From an uncultured Bacteroidales bacterium (GTDB lineage: Bacteria; Bacteroidota; Bacteroidia; Bacteroidales; F082): a DNA stretch of 44,650 nucleotides. This document shows positions 1 to 7,698 of this stretch, piece after piece (position 1 is the stretch's first letter; each line of letters starts with the position of its first letter). Both the position numbers and the translations under genes were made by a program. The notes under the pieces were generated by a model, which saw only the letters and a program-made list of their open reading frames with translations, was not told the DNA's origin and searched no databases. The DNA lies in contig CAMHFN010000018.1 of the NCBI GenBank assembly GCA_946184615.1, forward strand, positions 1 to 44,650, given 5' to 3'.

Positions 1-2
1 AG

Positions 3-581
3 TTCATCCAGTATGAACATAAGCATGAGAGCATGGGACAGTTCGACTTCTTGAAAGACCGTCTCGTCATCGTCAACGGCGTGGCTAAGGGCTATGCCAT
101 GACCGGATGGCGTATCGGATATATCGCTGCTCCACAAGCCATCGTGAAAGCCACCAACAAGATTCAAGGACAAATTACTTCGGGCATCTGCACCATCGCC
201 CAAGCCGCTGCAGCCAAAGCCATGGAGCTTTGCCCCGACAACTCTCCAGAAATTCAGGAAATGCTGAAAGCTTTCCGCCAACGCCGCGACACCCTCGTGA
301 AGCTGATGAACGAGATCCCTGGCGTGGAGTGCAATACACCCGCCGGTGCATTCTATGTGTTCCCTGAAGTGAAGTCCTACTACGGCAAAACCGATGGACA
401 GACCGTCATCAAAGGCAGCGACGACCTCTGCATGTGGCTGCTCTACAACGCCCATGTGGCTTGCGTGGCTGGCAACTCATTCGGCAACGACGATTGCATC
501 CGCCTCTCCTACGCCACCTCTTTGGACAAACTGATTGAAGCAGCTAGAAGAATTAAGGAAGCTTTGGCCAAACTGCACTGA
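3..581 (+). CDS. aspC: Aspartate aminotransferase, C-terminal part (5' end outside window)
   Basis: Fold-type I PLP-dependent aminotransferase that moves the amino group between aspartate and 2-oxoglutarate in the cytosol. The frame is open from base 3, so the start lies upstream; 192 residues are visible. The segment GVAKGYAMTGWRIGY carries the lysine that would hold PLP and the conserved TGWRxGY following it. Near the C-terminus, CIRLSYA supplies the arginine that usually binds the substrate carboxylate. This fits the C-terminal half of a family of about 400 residues. The exact substrate cannot be told from the fragment, so aspartate is the family default. The next gene starts 16 bases downstream on the same strand. 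Confidence 0.88.
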   Translation, partial: FIQYEHKHESMGQFDFLKDRLVIVNGVAKGYAMTGWRIGYIAAPQAIVKATNKIQGQITSGICTIAQAAAAKAMELCPDNSPEIQEMLKAFRQRRDTLVKLMNEIPGVECNTPAGAFYVFPEVKSYYGKTDGQTVIKGSDDLCMWLLYNAHVACVAGNSFGNDDCIRLSYATSLDKLIEAARRIKEALAKLH

Positions 582-597
582 TTCAAAAAGCCAAGCC

Positions 598-1215
598 ATG
601 ACTGTCTTATCCGTTGCCTCCATCCTCTCCGTCTTCCATCAGGCCATCGAGAACTATCACAAGTTTAACGATGTGGACTATCCTTGTCACAACCCTTACG
701 AGGAAAAGACCATCGAATGGTACTTGTATCTGAAGGCATGGATAGATACGGTACAATGGCATCTTGAAGACCTTATCCGCGACCCAGACATCGACCCGGT
801 GAAGGCTTTGGCATTAAAACGACGCATCGACAAGTCGAATCAAGACCGCACCGATATCGTGGAGATGATTGACCAATATTATCTGCTCATGTTTCAGCAT
901 GTAAAGTCACAGTCCAACGCCACCCTCAACACCGAGAGTCCCGCTTGGGCCATCGACCGATTGTCCATCTTACAGCTGAAAATCTACCACATGAAAGTGG
1001 AGGTGAAACGCACCGATGTCGACGAAGCTCACAAAGCCAAATGCGAAGAAAGGTTGCTTGTCCTTGAAGAACAAAACGCCGACTTGTGCACTGCCATCGA
1101 CCAGTTGATGGCGTGCTACAAGCGCGGCGAGAAAGTGATGAAGGTGTACAAGCAGATGAAGATGTACAATGATCCCAACTTAAACCCCGTGCTCTACGGG
1201 CAGAAAAAGAATTGA
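598..1215 (+). CDS. DUF4254 domain protein
   Basis: A 205-residue protein that matches, as remembered, the Bacteroidota DUF4254 family, often found beside glycosyltransferases. It is mostly helical and charged, has no signal peptide or membrane segment, and contains a conserved-looking stretch around PAWAIDRLSILQLKIYH. The ATG at 598 is preferred over an in-frame start at 535 because the earlier one would run into the aminotransferase gene. The stop overlaps the TTG start of the downstream glycosyltransferase, so the two are probably co-translated. Function is unknown; the pairing suggests a part in surface glycan or LPS work, which is an inference from neighbours only. Confidence 0.8.
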   Translation: MTVLSVASILSVFHQAIENYHKFNDVDYPCHNPYEEKTIEWYLYLKAWIDTVQWHLEDLIRDPDIDPVKALALKRRIDKSNQDRTDIVEMIDQYYLLMFQHVKSQSNATLNTESPAWAIDRLSILQLKIYHMKVEVKRTDVDEAHKAKCEERLLVLEEQNADLCTAIDQLMACYKRGEKVMKVYKQMKMYNDPNLNPVLYGQKKN

Positions 1216-2216
1216 GAAAACTCCTTGTCATACGGTTTTCCGCCTTGGGCGACATCGCTATGACAGTGCCTGTCGTCCACGATCTGGCCATGCAATATCC
1301 CGAGCTGGATATTACTGTGCTCAGCAGAGCGATGGCGCGGCCTTTGTTCGAGCAACTGCCCGACAACGTGCATTTCATGGCCGCAGACCTGGAAGGGAGG
1401 CACAAGGGACTGCGCGGCCTAGGCCGGCTGTGGCGGGATGCCCATCTCAATGATTTCGACTACATCGCTGATTTCCATAACGTGTTGCGGACCGTATGGC
1501 TTCGCACCGAAGGATGCCTTCGCCGAAAGAAAACAGCCAAAATCGACAAAGGGCGAAGTGGAAAAAAAGCTTTAACCCGAAAGAACCACAAGATTCTCCA
1601 ACAGCAAACCACCTCCTTTGCACATTATGCAAAGGTTTTGGAACAACTGGGGTTCCCCGTGAGGCCCAGTTTTGTGAGCCTCGACTATTCTGAGTACTGC
1701 GAACGGGAAAAACAGCCCAATGAGAAGTGGATCGGCATCGCACCCTTCGCGAAACATCCCCCCAAAGTGTATCCGATGAATAAGATGGAGGAAGTGATTC
1801 GGGCTTTATGTGTAGAAAAAAACACTACTATATTTCTCTTTGGCGGTGGCGAGGACGAAAAACAACAAATCGCAACACTTTGTTCCAACTATCCTAATGT
1901 TCGAGCTGCCCTTAGTCAGCATGGATTGGCAGGTGAACTAGCGTTGATGGGCCAACTCGATGTGATGCTCAGCATGGACTCCGCCAACATGCATCTGGCA
2001 TCTTTGGTCGGAACGAAAGTAGTCTCTGTCTGGGGCGGAACCCATCCCTTTGCCGGCTTCTTGGGCTGGGGGCAGAAAGCAGAAGACTGCGTACAGCAAG
2101 ATTTACCCTGCCGTCCCTGTTCGGTTTATGGCAACAAGCCCTGCTGGCGAGGGGACTACGCCTGTATGAACGGCATCCAACCTAAACAAATCGTCGAAAA
2201 ACTTCTATCCGAATGA
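1212..2216 (+). CDS. Glycosyltransferase family 9 (heptosyltransferase-like)
   Basis: A 334-residue GT-B fold glycosyltransferase of family 9, the group that contains LPS heptosyltransferases WaaC/WaaF. The N-terminus RKLLVIRFSALGDIAMTVPV is the family signature, and the C-terminal half has the donor-binding segment around SMDSANMHLASLVGTKVVSVWGGTHP. Translation most likely begins at TTG 1212, overlapping the upstream stop; no better ATG precedes the signature. The final ATGA overlaps menG. It probably adds a sugar to lipid A core or a related glycan at the inner face of the inner membrane. The sugar is not readable from sequence. Confidence 0.88.
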   Translation: MRKLLVIRFSALGDIAMTVPVVHDLAMQYPELDITVLSRAMARPLFEQLPDNVHFMAADLEGRHKGLRGLGRLWRDAHLNDFDYIADFHNVLRTVWLRTEGCLRRKKTAKIDKGRSGKKALTRKNHKILQQQTTSFAHYAKVLEQLGFPVRPSFVSLDYSEYCEREKQPNEKWIGIAPFAKHPPKVYPMNKMEEVIRALCVEKNTTIFLFGGGEDEKQQIATLCSNYPNVRAALSQHGLAGELALMGQLDVMLSMDSANMHLASLVGTKVVSVWGGTHPFAGFLGWGQKAEDCVQQDLPCRPCSVYGNKPCWRGDYACMNGIQPKQIVEKLLSE

Positions 2217-2929
2217 GCAGCCAAACGGTCACTGAGATGTTCGACGGCATCTCCTCGAACTACGATTTCCTGAACCACCTGCTTTCGTTCGGCATTGATC
2301 GTAGCTGGAGAAGAAGAACTTCCAAGTTGATCACCGAGCGACACCCTTCAACCATTCTCGACGTAGCCACCGGCACCGCCGACCTCGCCATCCGAATGGC
2401 CAAGGACAACCCCTCTGCCTTCCTCACTGGGGTGGATCTTTCCGAAAAGATGTTGGAGATAGGACGTTCAAAAATTGCAAAAAAAAGACTAAGCCATCGC
2501 ATCACACTTGAAAAAGGAGATGCCCTTGGTTTGCCTTTCCCTGACAACAGTTTCGATGCCGTGACCGTAGCTTTCGGGGTCCGCAACTTCGCTGATCGCG
2601 AGGGCGGGCTTCGGGAGATGACGAGAGTTTGCCGTGCAGGTGGAGTCGTGGCGGTGTTGGAGTTCTCCCATCCTTCCAGTCCTTGGATTGCCATACCCTA
2701 TCGCTGGTATTCAAAAACCATGCTCCCTTGGTTAGGTCGCCTTGTGTCAAAACATCCCACCGCCTACCGCTATCTTCCCTCATCAGTAACTACTTTCCCC
2801 GAAAGCGAAGCCTTTGTAGCCATGATGCGCATAACTGGGATTGACCAAATCATGATCCACCCCCTCAGTGGAGGCATTGCCACCCTATATCAAGGCACCG
2901 TCGTAAAAAACGGGATTCAAACACAATAA
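2213..2929 (+). CDS. menG: Demethylmenaquinone methyltransferase
   Basis: A 238-residue class I SAM-dependent methyltransferase of the UbiE/MenG family, catalysing the C-methylation that completes menaquinone. The motifs are in the expected order: N-terminal MFDGISSNYDFLNHLLSFG, SAM-binding ILDVATGTADLAI, then AVTVAFGVRNFADREGGL, which is specific to the family. Length is normal. In Bacteroidota without ubiquinone the role is menaquinone. The start overlaps the glycosyltransferase stop (ATGA), and porT follows, an arrangement I recall as common in this phylum. Confidence 0.93.
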   Translation: MSSQTVTEMFDGISSNYDFLNHLLSFGIDRSWRRRTSKLITERHPSTILDVATGTADLAIRMAKDNPSAFLTGVDLSEKMLEIGRSKIAKKRLSHRITLEKGDALGLPFPDNSFDAVTVAFGVRNFADREGGLREMTRVCRAGGVVAVLEFSHPSSPWIAIPYRWYSKTMLPWLGRLVSKHPTAYRYLPSSVTTFPESEAFVAMMRITGIDQIMIHPLSGGIATLYQGTVVKNGIQTQ

Positions 2930-2969
2930 AACAAGGGTAAAAACGTTGTATCATTTTAAATCAAACACT

Positions 2970-3800
2970 GTGAAAAAAAGTATCAAAGCATTTTTTCTTT
3001 TCCTTTTAGTCATGATTTGTGCTGCTGAAGCACAAGCCCAAGGCCGAAAGATCATCTACTTGCAGAGCTACGACAAGGCGCCTTATCACTTTGGGTTTCT
3101 GCTCGGGGCCAATTTCATGGATTACAATCTAATCGTGAAAGAAAACTATCAAGATATTGTTTACACTGATCCTCAGATTCTTCACAACTCCGCTCTCCCA
3201 CAAATCGACGGAGAAGATTATGGGATTAACTTTTCCGAATCCGAATTTGGGAGCTATCAGATTATTGGTATCGAACGCAACAGTTCGATTCCTCGTGTCG
3301 GCATCTCGATTGGATTGATAGGCGACCTTCGGTTAAGCGAACATTGCAACCTGCGTTTGTCACCGACCTTCAGTCTCAGTGAAATCAATTACCGTTATAC
3401 GATTCAAATCAACCAGAAAGACGGGTCCCATATTCTCAAACACCCGGGTTCACACAACCCCAATCTGTGTTGCGTGGAATTCCCGTTACATCTGAAATAT
3501 CGCTCGAAACGCTACAACAACGTGGCCGCTTACCTCCTCTCAGGACTCAACCCAAAGTTGTATTTCACTGCGAGAAAGAAAAACCAAAACATTGACTGGT
3601 TGAAAAATAAGGCTGGAGACGTGGCTTTGGAGTTGGGCTCAGGCTTCGACATTTACAATCAATGGTTCAAGATGGGTATCGAAGCGAAGTTTGGTTTCGG
3701 GCTTTTAAATGCTTTGGATGACGGACAGGTTTATTATTATGCACAACCTATTAAAGGGATGAGAAACAAGTATTTCCAAGTTTCTCTTACCATTGAATAA
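2970..3800 (+). CDS. porT: PorT-like outer-membrane protein (type IX secretion)
   Basis: A 276-residue beta-rich protein resembling PorT/SprT, an outer-membrane component of the type IX secretion system. A GTG start at 2970 gives a clean signal peptide (MKKSIKAFFLFLLVMICAAE, then AQAQ as cleavage region); the longer reading from TTG 2946 would add eight residues before it and is less likely. The mature part has alternating amphipathic strands typical of a small barrel, including FHFGFLLGANFMD-like and RVGISIGLIGDLRL segments. Position right after menG supports porT. A general PorT-family barrel not tied to secretion is the alternative. Confidence 0.75.
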   Translation: MKKSIKAFFLFLLVMICAAEAQAQGRKIIYLQSYDKAPYHFGFLLGANFMDYNLIVKENYQDIVYTDPQILHNSALPQIDGEDYGINFSESEFGSYQIIGIERNSSIPRVGISIGLIGDLRLSEHCNLRLSPTFSLSEINYRYTIQINQKDGSHILKHPGSHNPNLCCVEFPLHLKYRSKRYNNVAAYLLSGLNPKLYFTARKKNQNIDWLKNKAGDVALELGSGFDIYNQWFKMGIEAKFGFGLLNALDDGQVYYYAQPIKGMRNKYFQVSLTIE

Positions 3801-3819
3801 AAAAATTTTTAGGTTTTTG

Positions 3820-3849
3820 TTGCAGGTAAGTTTTTTTTATGTAATTTTG
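3820..3849 (+). promoter_or_regulatory. Promoter of tRNA-Glu
   Basis: A TTG at 3820-3822 and TAATTTTG at 3842-3849 are separated by 19 bases, matching the Bacteroidota -33/-7 consensus. The predicted start lies just before the tRNA at 3874. Confidence 0.65.
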
Positions 3850-3873
3850 CAGCGTCAATTTTCGACACGAAGT

Positions 3874-3950
3874 GGTCTCTTCGTCTAGTCTGGTCAGGAC
3901 GTCAGGTTTTCATCCTGGTAACTCGGGTTCAAATCCCGGAGAGACTACCA
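3874..3950 (+). tRNA. tRNA-Glu (anticodon TTC)
   Basis: A 77-base cloverleaf with encoded CCA. The acceptor arm GGTCTCT pairs with AGAGACT (one G-U at the end), the D arm begins GTCTAG, the anticodon stem CAGG/CCTG encloses the loop TTTTCAT giving TTC, and the T arm contains GGGTTCAAATCCC. The last 21 bases are duplicated at 31428-31448, so this gene is the integration target. The island restores its 3' end. Confidence 0.95.
3930..3950 (+). repeat. attL, 3' end of tRNA-Glu
   Basis: This 21-bp stretch (core ATCCCGGAGAGACTACCA) recurs exactly at 31428-31448. It covers the T-arm to CCA end of the tRNA, the usual crossover site for tRNA-targeting tyrosine recombinases. The copies differ in the bases just outside. 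Confidence 0.92.
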
Positions 3951-3959
3951 CCAACAGCG

Positions 3960-3997
3960 AATCCCTAACTGATAATCAAATAGTTAGGGATTTTTTT
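3960..3997 (+). terminator. Island-borne terminator behind tRNA-Glu
   Basis: AATCCCTAACT (3960-3970) pairs with AGTTAGGGATT (3982-3992), followed by a T run. It lies ten bases inside the island and replaces the chromosomal terminator that now sits at 31452-31477. Confidence 0.85.
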
Positions 3998-4005
3998 CAT
4001 GCATT

Positions 4006-4026
4006 TTTGCCCCACATTTGCCCCAC
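4006..4026. repeat. Left pair of candidate integrase arm sites
   Basis: TTTGCCCCAC occurs at 4006-4015 and 4017-4026, an 11-bp period that puts both on one face of the helix. The same decamer appears twice, in inverted order, at 31265-31293 near the other end. Position near both att sites suggests recombinase arm binding; this is inference. Confidence 0.5.
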
Positions 4027-4428
4027 TGAATGCAATAAAATAGGGTCGCTCATCATCTCGACGGCGACCCAGTTACGATAAATTTATTCCTTAACGGAAC
4101 AGCGCAAAGATACACATTATTTGGATGTGTTATCATATCTATCTGTTTTTTCTTGAATGGGGGTTCCTGACTGGCTGACGAAGGCTGCGGCAACCAAACT
4201 GCTACAAGAAGGTGGCTGCCCTACCCCGCAGCCTTTGGCAGACAGGCAGCCCTCCGAATCCCTTTCATTGTTGGAGTGGGTTTTGAGACCACTGACCGAG
4301 GTGTGAAACGAGAGTGGGGACGCACGAACCCACTATTAGCCGAAGGCGGACAAAGGTTGCGGCCAACAAGCTTCCTAAAAGATGCGCAGACTGACCTCCG
4401 CAACCTTTGGCCGACTGAGGATTCATTA
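4027..4428. other. Gene-free stretch at the left end of the island with two long hairpins
   Basis: No believable coding frame. It contains two related inverted repeats: AAGGCTGCGG (4181-4190) with CCGCAGCCTT (4226-4235), and CAAAGGTTGCGG (4351-4362) with CCGCAACCTTTG (4398-4409). Both right arms are followed by similar text (TTGGCAGAC, TTGGCCGAC), so the pair looks duplicated. A structured RNA, a recombination or transfer site, or a remnant are all possible. Confidence 0.5.
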
Positions 4429-4953
4429 TCAAAGACTTCGTAGAGCCTTGATGCGTTCTTCGAAAATAGCTTTTGGCAATCTAGGGTTGGTTTTTAAAAG
4501 CAGTTCCAAACGATCCGCCATGATTGCTCCAGTAATCAGTTGTTCTGCAACAAATTTGTCAACCAAATAGAGAATGCCCGAGACTAGCACACCTTCATCC
4601 TCTGCGTGATTACGCAGTTTTTTATCTCCAGTAAGCAGTCGATAGCCGGTATCCTTTGAGTACTTCAACACTGCACAATCCGTCAACGAAAGATTTGTTT
4701 GCAAAGCCATCTTGCCATAATAAGCAACCAAATCATTGTTCTCCTTTTCCGTGAAAGAATGTACAGCCAATATACCATCTTTCACCATCTGGTCAATTTC
4801 TGGTCGTTTGTAGGGCGAACGGTGCAGCTCAGCCATTACATAGTCAACGGTGTGGAACTTGACCGAGCAACGCTCGACCAACTCCAACAAATCGGCATTG
4901 TACATGTCGATGAGTATCTGCGTATCGTTAACTACTATCTCCATCTCACGCAA
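4429..4953 (-). CDS. PIN-domain ribonuclease, probable toxin
   Basis: A 174-residue protein with the PIN metal-binding acidic residues in order: Asp in VVNDTQILIDM near the N-terminus, Glu in YVMAELHRSP, Asp in SLTDCAVL, and the late LLTGDKKLRNHAEDEG. PIN proteins are Mg-dependent RNases and frequent type II toxins. It overlaps the end of the upstream XRE-ImmA/IrrE gene by a few bases, so the two are translated together with the putative controller first. A start at 4944 (MEIVV) is equally possible. Whether it is a growth-inhibiting toxin or a phage-triggered nuclease cannot be told. Confidence 0.8.
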   Translation of the reverse strand: MREMEIVVNDTQILIDMYNADLLELVERCSVKFHTVDYVMAELHRSPYKRPEIDQMVKDGILAVHSFTEKENNDLVAYYGKMALQTNLSLTDCAVLKYSKDTGYRLLTGDKKLRNHAEDEGVLVSGILYLVDKFVAEQLITGAIMADRLELLLKTNPRLPKAIFEERIKALRSL

Positions 4954-5989
4954 GGGTCAACTGTGCATTTACCTGGTCAATAGAACAATCAAGCAAGTCG
5001 GCAGCTTTCGACAAAGTAATCAGATTGTCAGACAACGCTTTGTAAACCAGCCGTTCGAAACGCGAAGACTCTTCCTTTGGGTAAACGCTTTCCTGCACTC
5101 TCTTTTTCAGTTCCGAATTACGGTTTAGGTCGATGCATAAAGACCTGTGTGTAGCATCACTGATGATTCCTATCTGCTTTGCTTTTACAAGGATGGCGTC
5201 AACGGAAATACCATAGGTTTCCTGAAGCAGCTTCAATTCTTTCCAAGAAAGGCTCTTGCGGTGTTCGCCTAAAAGCGATTTCAAAACTGCCGATGGAAGA
5301 AGCACTTCATTGGCAAACACATTACACAGGCGTTCGACGTCAGCACCTTCCTCGAAACGTAATATAATATGCGCCAGCTCGTGGAAAAGCGTCAAGCGAC
5401 GGCGTTCGGAAATGATATCTTTATTGAGCACAATAACTGGCAGTTCTATGTTTTTAAGACAACTGCCATCGAATTTACTGTCTGCAATAATCTCAATCAC
5501 CTTCACCCCATTATTTTCAAGCACCTCAATTGGTGTAGAAATGCAGTCAGTGCCTAAATTAAGATCCTGACGAAACCGCGCCCCAATTGAACGTGCGTCG
5601 TTGTCGCTGCCCAAAAGCTGACCGTAATTCAGATTGAACGGAACACCATCGTGTGTGATATTTTCTATTTCGCAATACTTTTCAATCAACAAAGCAATGC
5701 GTTCCTTGATAGCCGTCTCTTTTTTTCCGGGAAGACTTGACCGCTTGCGAAACTCAAAGCTATTGTAATCAATGCTGACAGTAAATGGCCTGAAGAAATA
5801 GTCGATTCCAAAACCAAGGGCATCAGCTATAGCAATTAGGTTTTGGCTAGATGGTATCATCTTTGCCTTTTCGTATTTGGCAATAGCATTACTCGAAATT
5901 TGACCACCCAGACGCGCACAAAGTTCCCTTTGTGAAAGTCCACGAATCCTTCGTGCATTGACAAGTCGTTGTGCAAAAACGTTTTCCAT
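4946..5989 (-). CDS. XRE HTH plus ImmA/IrrE metallopeptidase, probable antitoxin/regulator
   Basis: A 347-residue two-domain protein. Residues about 5-65 form an XRE helix-turn-helix (RLVNARRIRGLSQRELCARL, then SNAIAKYEKAKMIPS); the second half is an ImmA/IrrE (COG2856) zinc peptidase with the LFHELAHIIL motif. In ImmA and IrrE this domain cleaves a repressor to release a response. The ATG at 5989 is chosen because the HTH starts there and a promoter with operator lies directly upstream; the longer frame to 6070 would run through that operator. Partner of the PIN gene. It may repress its own promoter and either neutralise PIN or be degraded under stress. Confidence 0.85.
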   Translation of the reverse strand: MENVFAQRLVNARRIRGLSQRELCARLGGQISSNAIAKYEKAKMIPSSQNLIAIADALGFGIDYFFRPFTVSIDYNSFEFRKRSSLPGKKETAIKERIALLIEKYCEIENITHDGVPFNLNYGQLLGSDNDARSIGARFRQDLNLGTDCISTPIEVLENNGVKVIEIIADSKFDGSCLKNIELPVIVLNKDIISERRRLTLFHELAHIILRFEEGADVERLCNVFANEVLLPSAVLKSLLGEHRKSLSWKELKLLQETYGISVDAILVKAKQIGIISDATHRSLCIDLNRNSELKKRVQESVYPKEESSRFERLVYKALSDNLITLSKAADLLDCSIDQVNAQLTLA

Positions 5990-6021
5990 AACTAATACTC
6001 CTTTTATTGATAACTCGAATT

Positions 6022-6060
6022 GGTGTGCAAAGATACATACAATATTTAAATTTGCACACC
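6022..6060 (-). promoter_or_regulatory. Promoter and palindromic operator of the XRE-ImmA/PIN operon
   Basis: GGTGTGCAAA (6022-6031) and TTTGCACACC (6051-6060) form a perfect 10-bp inverted repeat. On the minus strand one arm overlaps a TATCTTTG -7 box (6035-6028), and the other sits near where the -33 box would be. This is the layout of an autorepressed promoter. Confidence 0.7.
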
Positions 6061-6100
6061 TTTCTTTCATTTTTTTTCAGTTCTTACCCTAAAAAAAGAA

Positions 6101-6122
6101 AAGGCACCCATCAGGATGCCTT
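6101..6122 (-). terminator. Terminator of the DUF6266 gene at 6155
   Basis: AAGGCACCC (6101-6109) pairs with GGATGCCTT (6114-6122). Read on the minus strand it is followed by a T-rich run, ending transcription from the right. Confidence 0.75.
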
Positions 6123-6154
6123 CGCGTTTGTTGTCGTTGTCTGTTCGTGGGTTG

Positions 6155-6841
6155 TTAGGTCTTGTTGATTTTGCGACCTATCTTTTCGGGTCTCGTTTTG
6201 ATGATGAACGAGCCAAAGCCACGGAGATAGACATTCTCACCAGAAGCGGCATAGGTCAGGTAGAAGCGGACGCTGTCGCCCTCTTCTGCCCAACTGCCGA
6301 CTGGAATTTCAACACCCATGCTGGGGTCGGTGACTTCGGTGTTGAAGATGCCGATTCTCTTCTGGGTGAGGTTGTAGGCCACTGCGAGGAAGTTTGCGCC
6401 TTCTGGCTTGCCAATGGAGGCGGCAACTTCGGGTTCAGCGTAGATGTCCAAAACACCATTGGTGTCGGATACCAAACTCTCCAGCATCGGGGAGCCAATG
6501 CGCTCACCGCTGCCGATGCCCTCCATCAAGGAGAGGTCGACGGTCTTGACATCATCCACAATGGCAGCGGCAGCTGCCAATTGGTGGGTGAGCATGTTGC
6601 GACGGGTCTTGCCACTGGTGACGGACGGATAGAGTGATGCCAGTTGCTCGGTGGTCAACTGACTGACGAGCCTCTGGATCTCCGTGAAGTAGCTGCGCTG
6701 CGCCATCTGTGCAGCGGTCTTGGGGTCTTTCTGCGATTGTGGAAGGCCTTTCATATAGGCGATGCCATTCCACGAGGCACCGATGACAGTGCCAACTTTG
6801 CCTTTGAATCCGCCTAAGATTCCTTGATTGATTTTGCCCAT
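6155..6841 (-). CDS. DUF6266 family protein, copy 1
   Basis: A 228-residue protein that begins MGKINQGILGGFKGKVGTVI and continues GASWNGIAYMKGLPQS, the mark of the Bacteroidota DUF6266 family (as remembered). It is soluble in appearance, with no signal peptide; a helical N-terminal third (YFTEIQRLVSQL) precedes a beta-rich part ending in FGSFIIKTRP. It is the first of three tandem paralogues (6155, 6863, 7699), each with its own conserved start. Function of the family is unknown to me. It ends at the hairpin at 6101-6122. Confidence 0.75.
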   Translation of the reverse strand: MGKINQGILGGFKGKVGTVIGASWNGIAYMKGLPQSQKDPKTAAQMAQRSYFTEIQRLVSQLTTEQLASLYPSVTSGKTRRNMLTHQLAAAAAIVDDVKTVDLSLMEGIGSGERIGSPMLESLVSDTNGVLDIYAEPEVAASIGKPEGANFLAVAYNLTQKRIGIFNTEVTDPSMGVEIPVGSWAEEGDSVRFYLTYAASGENVYLRGFGSFIIKTRPEKIGRKINKT

Positions 6842-6862
6842 GGTTTATGAGTTTTTGGTTAG

Positions 6863-7624
6863 TTATTCTGAAGTCTTATTTTGTATAGTTGGTAGGGACT
6901 TGGTAGGGAGCGGGTCGGCACCTGATTCAGGCTGTTTTTCCACTCCCGATTCCTTCTTCTTTTTCGGAGGCCTGGCGGGTCGATGAACGACCGCCAAGGT
7001 GCCGAATCCCACCTTTGCACCGCCTTGCCCGGTAGCGAACATGAATCCCGAGAACTCGTCTTGGGAATTGCCATAAGGTTTCACATCGACTTCGAAGGAT
7101 TGTTTGCCCGTGCTCTTCATCTCCACAGGGGATGCAATAAGGAACAGCCGTTGCTGTGTGATGTTGGCCATAAGGATGACAGGATAATTGTCTGGGTGTT
7201 GCTCGCGGTAGTAGGTCACGGCCTCCCAAGAGATTTGGAGGCTGGAGCGATTGGCATTGACCGAGACAGCCGGAAGGTCGGTCATCGGGGAATTGCCGAG
7301 GGTGGCTAGGCTGTCGAGGTCAACGGTCTTCGAATTGTCGATGACAGCCGCATAGGAAGCCAGCTGCTTGACGAGCAGATTTCTGCGAGACATGCCCTTT
7401 GGCTTCTTCGGGTAGATGAATTCCAAATCTTCGTTGGAGAGGGACATCGAGAGCGTTACCAACTCCTTGAAATAGCCTTGCTGCATCTTTTGGTTGCCTG
7501 ACCGTCCCTTCTTGTAGGACTGCGGCAGGGCTTTCATATAGAAGATGCCATTCCAGTATGAGCCAACAACCGTGCCGACCTTGCCCCTAAATCCACCGAG
7601 TATGCCTTGTTTTATTTTTCCCAT
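6863..7624 (-). CDS. DUF6266 family protein, copy 2
   Basis: A 253-residue paralogue beginning MGKIKQGILGGFRGKVGTVV at 7624. An in-frame extension to 7975 exists but would overlap the next paralogue, so it is dismissed. The core matches the other copies (SRRNLLVKQLASYAAVIDNSKTVDL versus TRHNVLVKQLSAV). It differs by a C-terminal tail rich in Lys, Pro and Glu after PARPPKKKKE, about 35 residues that the other two lack. The tail looks disordered and could be a recently gained extension. Role unknown. Confidence 0.75.
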   Translation of the reverse strand: MGKIKQGILGGFRGKVGTVVGSYWNGIFYMKALPQSYKKGRSGNQKMQQGYFKELVTLSMSLSNEDLEFIYPKKPKGMSRRNLLVKQLASYAAVIDNSKTVDLDSLATLGNSPMTDLPAVSVNANRSSLQISWEAVTYYREQHPDNYPVILMANITQQRLFLIASPVEMKSTGKQSFEVDVKPYGNSQDEFSGFMFATGQGGAKVGFGTLAVVHRPARPPKKKKESGVEKQPESGADPLPTKSLPTIQNKTSE

Positions 7625-7652
7625 TGTATTTCGTTTTTGAGTGTTTTCAAAA

Positions 7653-7676
7653 AAAGCCGCCCGACTGGACGGCTTT
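7653..7676 (-). terminator. Terminator between DUF6266 copies 3 and 2
   Basis: AAAGCCGCCC and GGACGGCTTT form a stem; on the minus strand it ends in a T run. It separates the transcript of the gene at 7699-8370 from the next paralogue. Confidence 0.75.
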
Positions 7677-7698
7677 CTACATTCACCCCTTGAAGCGA

